Shown here piece after piece: positions 60,910 through 64,000 of a stretch of DNA of 64,000 bases (the first letter of the stretch is position 1; the number at the start of each line of letters is the position of its first letter). A program made the translations under genes and the position numbers. This DNA comes from an uncultured Phascolarctobacterium sp. (GTDB taxonomy: Bacteria > Bacillota > Negativicutes > Acidaminococcales > Acidaminococcaceae): the NCBI GenBank assembly GCA_900545535.1, contig UQZN01000012.1, positions 30,244 through 94,243 on the forward strand, in the 5' to 3' direction. The notes beneath the pieces are model-generated. The model worked only from the letters and a program-made list of their open reading frames with translations, was not told the DNA's origin and did no database searches.

Positions 60910-60956
60910 TTTAATACCTAAAGGCCGGACTCAATGAGTCCGGCCTTTAGGTATTA
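60910..60956. terminator. Long hairpin after the DUF401 gene
   Basis: A 22-bp perfect stem centred at 60934 with a minimal loop. T-tails are weak; it may act with the next hairpin. Confidence 0.7.
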
Positions 60957-60961
60957 AAAGC

Positions 60962-60992
60962 AAAGGACTGCCAAATGGCAGTCCTTTTTAGC
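60962..60992. terminator. Second terminator between convergent genes
   Basis: A 12-bp stem (60962-60973 with 60976-60987), TTTTT on the plus strand and CTTTGCTTTT on the minus strand; it can serve the DUF401 gene and the small exported protein gene. Confidence 0.85.
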
Positions 60993-60998
60993 GCTGAT

Positions 60999-61421
60999 TT
61001 ATTTAGCGGCTTCTTTATTTTCTTCTTTCTGCGGCAAAAGGATATTAAAACTCAACAGCAGTGGTTTTTCATTTTTTACTGTAAAAGCAAACACATAACG
61101 CGCTGCAGGAACTTTTGCAAACTGGCTTTGATAAGTTAAAACATCTGCGTCATCATATTTTTCAATAACGCGTAATTTTTTCTCTTGTAATTTACCAAAG
61201 TTTTTATCCATTTGCTCTTTGAAATTTTTGAAAGCTTCTTCTGTAAAGTCTTTTTTCATATCGTCGCTGAGAAAAGCGGTTACAGCGGAATAGTTGGAAG
61301 CGTCCAAAAACTTATTGACCATTGCTTCTTCGGCGTCAAGCACCTTGCCGTTGCTGGCACTGCAGATAGCGCTGAAACCAAGCACTAAAACCATAGTCAG
61401 CATTAACAGAATTTTTTTCAT
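60999..61421 (-). CDS. Small exported protein, DUF3887-like
   Basis: A 140-residue protein with a clear signal peptide (MKKILLMLTMVLVLGFS, cleavage near SASN at about 23). The mature part is a helix-plus-sheet domain (LDASNYSAVTAFLSDDM, then LRVIEKYDDADVLTYQ) similar in plan to NTF2-like DUF3887 proteins. SD GGAGG is followed by TAATTATTA and the ATG. Monocistronic. Periplasmic, function unknown. Confidence 0.8.
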   Translation of the reverse strand: MKKILLMLTMVLVLGFSAICSASNGKVLDAEEAMVNKFLDASNYSAVTAFLSDDMKKDFTEEAFKNFKEQMDKNFGKLQEKKLRVIEKYDDADVLTYQSQFAKVPAARYVFAFTVKNEKPLLLSFNILLPQKEENKEAAK

Positions 61422-61579
61422 TAATAATTACCTCCGGCTCTCTTTGAATATTAGGGGACTTTTTGATTCTTTACTATTATACATCGCCCCTGCTGTTGCT
61501 TCAAGAAAAGTTTCCTGATTCTACAAAAATCTCACAAAGAAAAACTTTTAGGTAATTTTTCCATGTTTATTTTGCAAAC

Positions 61580-62776
61580 TTACAGACCTTGTGCGATCCG
61601 TTCCATGGCCTCGATAGTATTTTCACGGCTGCCAAAAGCGGACAAACGGAAATAGCCTTCGCCCATCGCGCCAAAACCGGCGCCGGGAGTGCCGACAACA
61701 GCCAGCTTTTCAAGCAGGAAATCGAAGAATTCCCAGGAAGACATTCCCTGTGGGCATTGCAACCAGATATATGGCGAATGAGTGCCGCCATAAAATTTGA
61801 TGCCTTTCTTACTCAGGCCTTCAGCCATGATCCTGGCGTTTTCTTTATAGAAAGCCAGCATTTCACGGCATTCTTTTTGTCCCTGTTCGCTGAATACAGC
61901 TTCAGCGCCGCGTTGAATGATATACGGTACACCGTTGAATTTAGTCGTTTGACGGCGCAGCCACATTTTATTCAATTCCATTGCTTTACCGCTTTCAGTT
62001 TTACGTACTAAAGCATGCGGAACTACGGTATAGCCGCAGCGTGTACCGGTAAAGCCAGCAGTTTTAGATAAAGAGCATAATTCGATCGCGCATTTTTTTG
62101 CGTCTTCAACAACAAAAATACTGCGGGGAATTGCAGGATCGTCAACAAAAGCTTCATAAGCGGCATCATACAGGATCACTGCATCGTTTTTCAGTGCGTA
62201 GGCCACCCAGACTTCCAGCTGTTCTTTGGTATAAACGGCGCCGGTAGGATTGTTAGGCGAGCAAAGATAAACAATATCAGCTTTTACACTGTCGTCAGGC
62301 ATCGGCAGGAAATTATTTTCCGGCTTACCATCCATATAAACTATTTTGCGTCCGCACATGATATTGGTATCCAGATATACAGGATAAACCGGGTCAGGAA
62401 TCAGGATAGTATTCGCATTGCTGAAAATATCGGTGATATTGCCGCAATCACTTTTAGCGCCGTCACTGATAAAAATTTCATCACTGGCCAGGCTAACGCC
62501 AAAGCTGGCATAATACTTTACGATCGCTTCATGCAGAAAATCGTAACCCTGTTCCGGGCCATAGCCTCGGAAGGTTTCTTTGACGCCCATTTCGGCAACA
62601 GCCTTCTGCATAGCGTCTATAACTGCCGGCGCCAAAGGCAGGGTAACGTCGCCGATACCCATGCGGATAACCTTTTTCTCCGGATGTGCTGCCACATAGG
62701 CATTAACTTTCTGCGCGATTTGCGAAAACAAATAGCTGTCTTTCAAATTACAATAATTTTCATTTACAAAAGCCAT
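61580..62776 (-). CDS. dapL: LL-diaminopimelate aminotransferase
   Basis: Converts tetrahydrodipicolinate to LL-diaminopimelate in one step with glutamate, the short lysine/peptidoglycan route found in Negativicutes, Chlamydia and plants. 398-residue PLP enzyme: NNPTGA (about 175-180), PLP lysine Lys238 in SLSKTAGFTGTRCGY (about 235-249), GFGAMGEGYFRLSAF near the end. Start at 62776: GGGGG lies 8 nt upstream, giving MAFVNENY. Directly downstream of dapF in one operon. Confidence 0.96.
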   Translation of the reverse strand: MAFVNENYCNLKDSYLFSQIAQKVNAYVAAHPEKKVIRMGIGDVTLPLAPAVIDAMQKAVAEMGVKETFRGYGPEQGYDFLHEAIVKYYASFGVSLASDEIFISDGAKSDCGNITDIFSNANTILIPDPVYPVYLDTNIMCGRKIVYMDGKPENNFLPMPDDSVKADIVYLCSPNNPTGAVYTKEQLEVWVAYALKNDAVILYDAAYEAFVDDPAIPRSIFVVEDAKKCAIELCSLSKTAGFTGTRCGYTVVPHALVRKTESGKAMELNKMWLRRQTTKFNGVPYIIQRGAEAVFSEQGQKECREMLAFYKENARIMAEGLSKKGIKFYGGTHSPYIWLQCPQGMSSWEFFDFLLEKLAVVGTPGAGFGAMGEGYFRLSAFGSRENTIEAMERIAQGL

Positions 62777-62809
62777 TTTTTTGTCCCCCATTAAACTAAA
62801 AATATATTT

Positions 62810-63682
62810 TTATTTATTAATGACTTCATCAGGAATATCGATGACGCCTTCAAATACTGTTACAGCAGGCCCCTTTAAGATAACATGATTATTGGCCTGA
62901 TGCGTAAGCTTCAATGTACCGCCTTTGGCGATAACAGTCAGTTCCTCACCTTTTTTACCGGCATGTCCTAACATGATCGTAGCCACACAGACTGCTGTAG
63001 CACCTGTACCGCAGGCCCAGGTTTCGCCGCTGCCGCGTTCCCAGACGCGGAATTTAACGGTATTTTTATCAATGACCTGTACAAATTCTGTATTGACGCT
63101 TTCCGGAAATAATTTATGCTTTTCAAATTTCGGTCCCAGTTTTTCCAAATCCAGAGCATCCACATCTTCAACGAAAGTAACAAAATGCGGATTGCCCACC
63201 GAAATAGCCGTACCGTTATAAACAACGTCTTCCTCAATCACCAGTCCCTGATCGACAAACATAAAGTGGTCGCTGATCATCGGGATCTCAGTGCATTTGA
63301 AAATAGGCTCGCCCATATCGACGCTGGCTTCTGCCACTTTACCGTCTGCACCTAAAAACACATCTATGGTTTTGATACCGGAAAGAGTTTCCAGCGTAAA
63401 AGTGGTCTTATCAGTCAAACCTTTATCATAAACATACTTGGCAATACACCTGGTACCATTACCGCACATCTTGCCTTCAGAAGCATCGGCGTTAAACATG
63501 CGCATTTTAAAATCAGCAACATCAGATTTACAGATCATGATCAAGCCATCGCTGCCGATGCCAAAACGTCTGTGACTGATGTATTCTGAAATAGCTCCCG
63601 GATTAGGCAATTCCTGTTCCATACAGTTGACATATACATAATCGTTACCAGTACCGTGCATCTTCGTAAATTCCATTTTCAT
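62810..63682 (-). CDS. dapF: Diaminopimelate epimerase
   Basis: Interconverts LL- and meso-diaminopimelate for peptidoglycan and lysine. 290 residues in two pseudo-symmetric halves, with the two catalytic cysteines Cys73 (GKMCGNGTR) and Cys224 (ETWACGTGATA). FTKMHGTGNDYV near the start is typical. AGGAGG lies 8 nt before the ATG. Preceded by a near-consensus promoter with a dyad in its spacer. Confidence 0.98.
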   Translation of the reverse strand: MKMEFTKMHGTGNDYVYVNCMEQELPNPGAISEYISHRRFGIGSDGLIMICKSDVADFKMRMFNADASEGKMCGNGTRCIAKYVYDKGLTDKTTFTLETLSGIKTIDVFLGADGKVAEASVDMGEPIFKCTEIPMISDHFMFVDQGLVIEEDVVYNGTAISVGNPHFVTFVEDVDALDLEKLGPKFEKHKLFPESVNTEFVQVIDKNTVKFRVWERGSGETWACGTGATAVCVATIMLGHAGKKGEELTVIAKGGTLKLTHQANNHVILKGPAVTVFEGVIDIPDEVINK

Positions 63683-63806
63683 GGCAATATCCTCCTAGTC
63701 AATTCATAACTTGCCTTATATTATAGCAAAAAACAAGCAAACAATACAGTAATTAAAAGTCTTTTAGATTGTTCCTTATCAAGAACACTATTCTCCGTCT
63801 GCCTAT

Positions 63807-63835
63807 AGTATACTATTAGCGTAGGCTAACGTCAA
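63807..63835 (-). promoter_or_regulatory. Promoter of dapF-dapL
   Basis: -35 TTGACG (63830-63835), 17-nt spacer, -10 TATACT (63807-63812) on the minus strand, about 125 nt before the dapF ATG. Confidence 0.78.
63816..63829. promoter_or_regulatory. Operator-like dyad in the dapF promoter spacer
   Basis: TTAGC-GTAG-GCTAA lies entirely within the 17-nt promoter spacer, a usual place for repressor or MerR-type binding. Confidence 0.45.
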
Positions 63836-63840
63836 GCAAA

Positions 63841-63912
63841 GAATGAAAAATAAGTGAGCCGACCGGCGATTCGCTTTTCCCAGGTTCCCTGGGCCTGCAG
63901 AAGTCACCACAT
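63841..63912. other. Spacer between the 5S terminator and the dapF promoter
   Basis: Contains a small perfect hairpin CCCAGG-TTC-CCTGGG (63879-63893) and a CCGACCGG box. No ORF and no known RNA recognised. Confidence 0.4.
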
Positions 63913-63913
63913 A

Positions 63914-63948
63914 GCAAAAGGACCTATACCAAATGGTATAGGTCCTTT
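63914..63948 (-). terminator. Terminator after the rRNA operon
   Basis: A 14-bp stem (63917-63930 with 63935-63948) with loop AAAT, TTTT on the minus strand, immediately after the 5S rRNA end. Confidence 0.88.
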
Positions 63949-63952
63949 GTTA

Positions 63953-64000
63953 ACCGGCAGCTTTCTATCCTCCCAGGCCGCTTCCAGCCAAGTACTTTCG
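63953..64000 (-). rRNA. rrf: 5S ribosomal RNA, 3' part only
   Basis: The minus strand from 64000 reads the typical 3' third of bacterial 5S rRNA: TACTTGGCTGG, GCGGCCTGGGAGGATAG and AAGCTGCCGG. About 48 nt are inside the window; the rest, and presumably 23S and 16S, lie beyond position 64000. A strong terminator follows. Confidence 0.82.

Noticed and set aside
63841..63912. SRP RNA or other ncRNA next to the 5S gene
   Set aside because: The invariant SRP tetraloop region is absent; only a short CCCAGG hairpin is present.

Overview
The window reads as chromosome of an anaerobic, diderm Firmicute of the Negativicutes, most likely an Acidaminococcaceae member such as Phascolarctobacterium or a relative. 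This is inferred from gene content only: dapL-dapF diaminopimelate synthesis, a biotin-type acyl-CoA carboxyltransferase of the methylmalonyl-CoA decarboxylase kind, several dicarboxylate transporters, no respiratory genes, and Firmicute-like Shine-Dalgarno sequences and intrinsic terminators. Composition looks even throughout and I see no integrated phage or insertion sequence.

Positions 1-9.3 kb carry a UvrD-type helicase cut by the window edge, a cold-shock protein, a membrane protein-cyclophilin-GIY-YIG operon, an M20 peptidase, a gamma-carbonic anhydrase, an MFS exporter, and a PH-domain protein with a GNAT acetyltransferase. From 9.3 to 16 kb come an exported PepSY-like protein, a half-size nitrite/sulfite reductase-like protein, two tRNA-Leu genes and a polA-mutM-coaE-lytic transglycosylase operon. 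The polA promoter abuts one copy of a 29-bp direct repeat. From 16 to 31 kb are a RelE/ParE-type toxin-antitoxin pair, ackA followed by an amidohydrolase remnant, a CoA-disulfide-reductase-like enzyme with a rhodanese tail, clpB, an uncharacterised membrane-tethered protein, lrgAB, a DASS transporter, a CNNM/CorC protein behind a small upstream ORF, and an operon of a VTT protein, an 85-aa protein and a CYTH-CHAD protein.

From 31 to 40.4 kb lie livJ-H-M-G-F, for branched-chain amino acid uptake, and metF, a separate MetH reactivation protein and a truncated-type metH. From 40.6 to 48.9 kb is a cluster that looks dedicated to an organic acid: a class III CoA-transferase, an ArsB/NhaD-type permease, a DcuC-type carrier, the carboxyltransferase and a divergent LysR regulator preceded by a long perfect palindrome. 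An AAA-DUF4143 ATPase sits inside this cluster. From 48.9 to 57.3 kb are a split chromate transporter, a MarR regulator with two matching 20-bp operators and an apparently leaderless promoter, a small cysteine-containing protein, tRNA-Ser, tadA, an ABC-F ATPase and galE-galU-phosphohexomutase for sugar nucleotides.

From 57.4 to 59.5 kb is a two-gene ATPase-HNH nuclease module of the Septu (PtuA-PtuB) antiphage type, with no retron reverse transcriptase beside it. The right end carries a DUF401 permease, a small exported protein, dapF-dapL behind a near-consensus promoter, and the 3' end of a 5S rRNA, so an rRNA operon should continue past position 64000. The strongest discovery leads are the Septu-like pair, the MarR operator pair, the 29-bp repeat element at polA, the upstream ORF/hairpin before the CNNM gene, and the tiny hydrophobic ORF after the DASS transporter.
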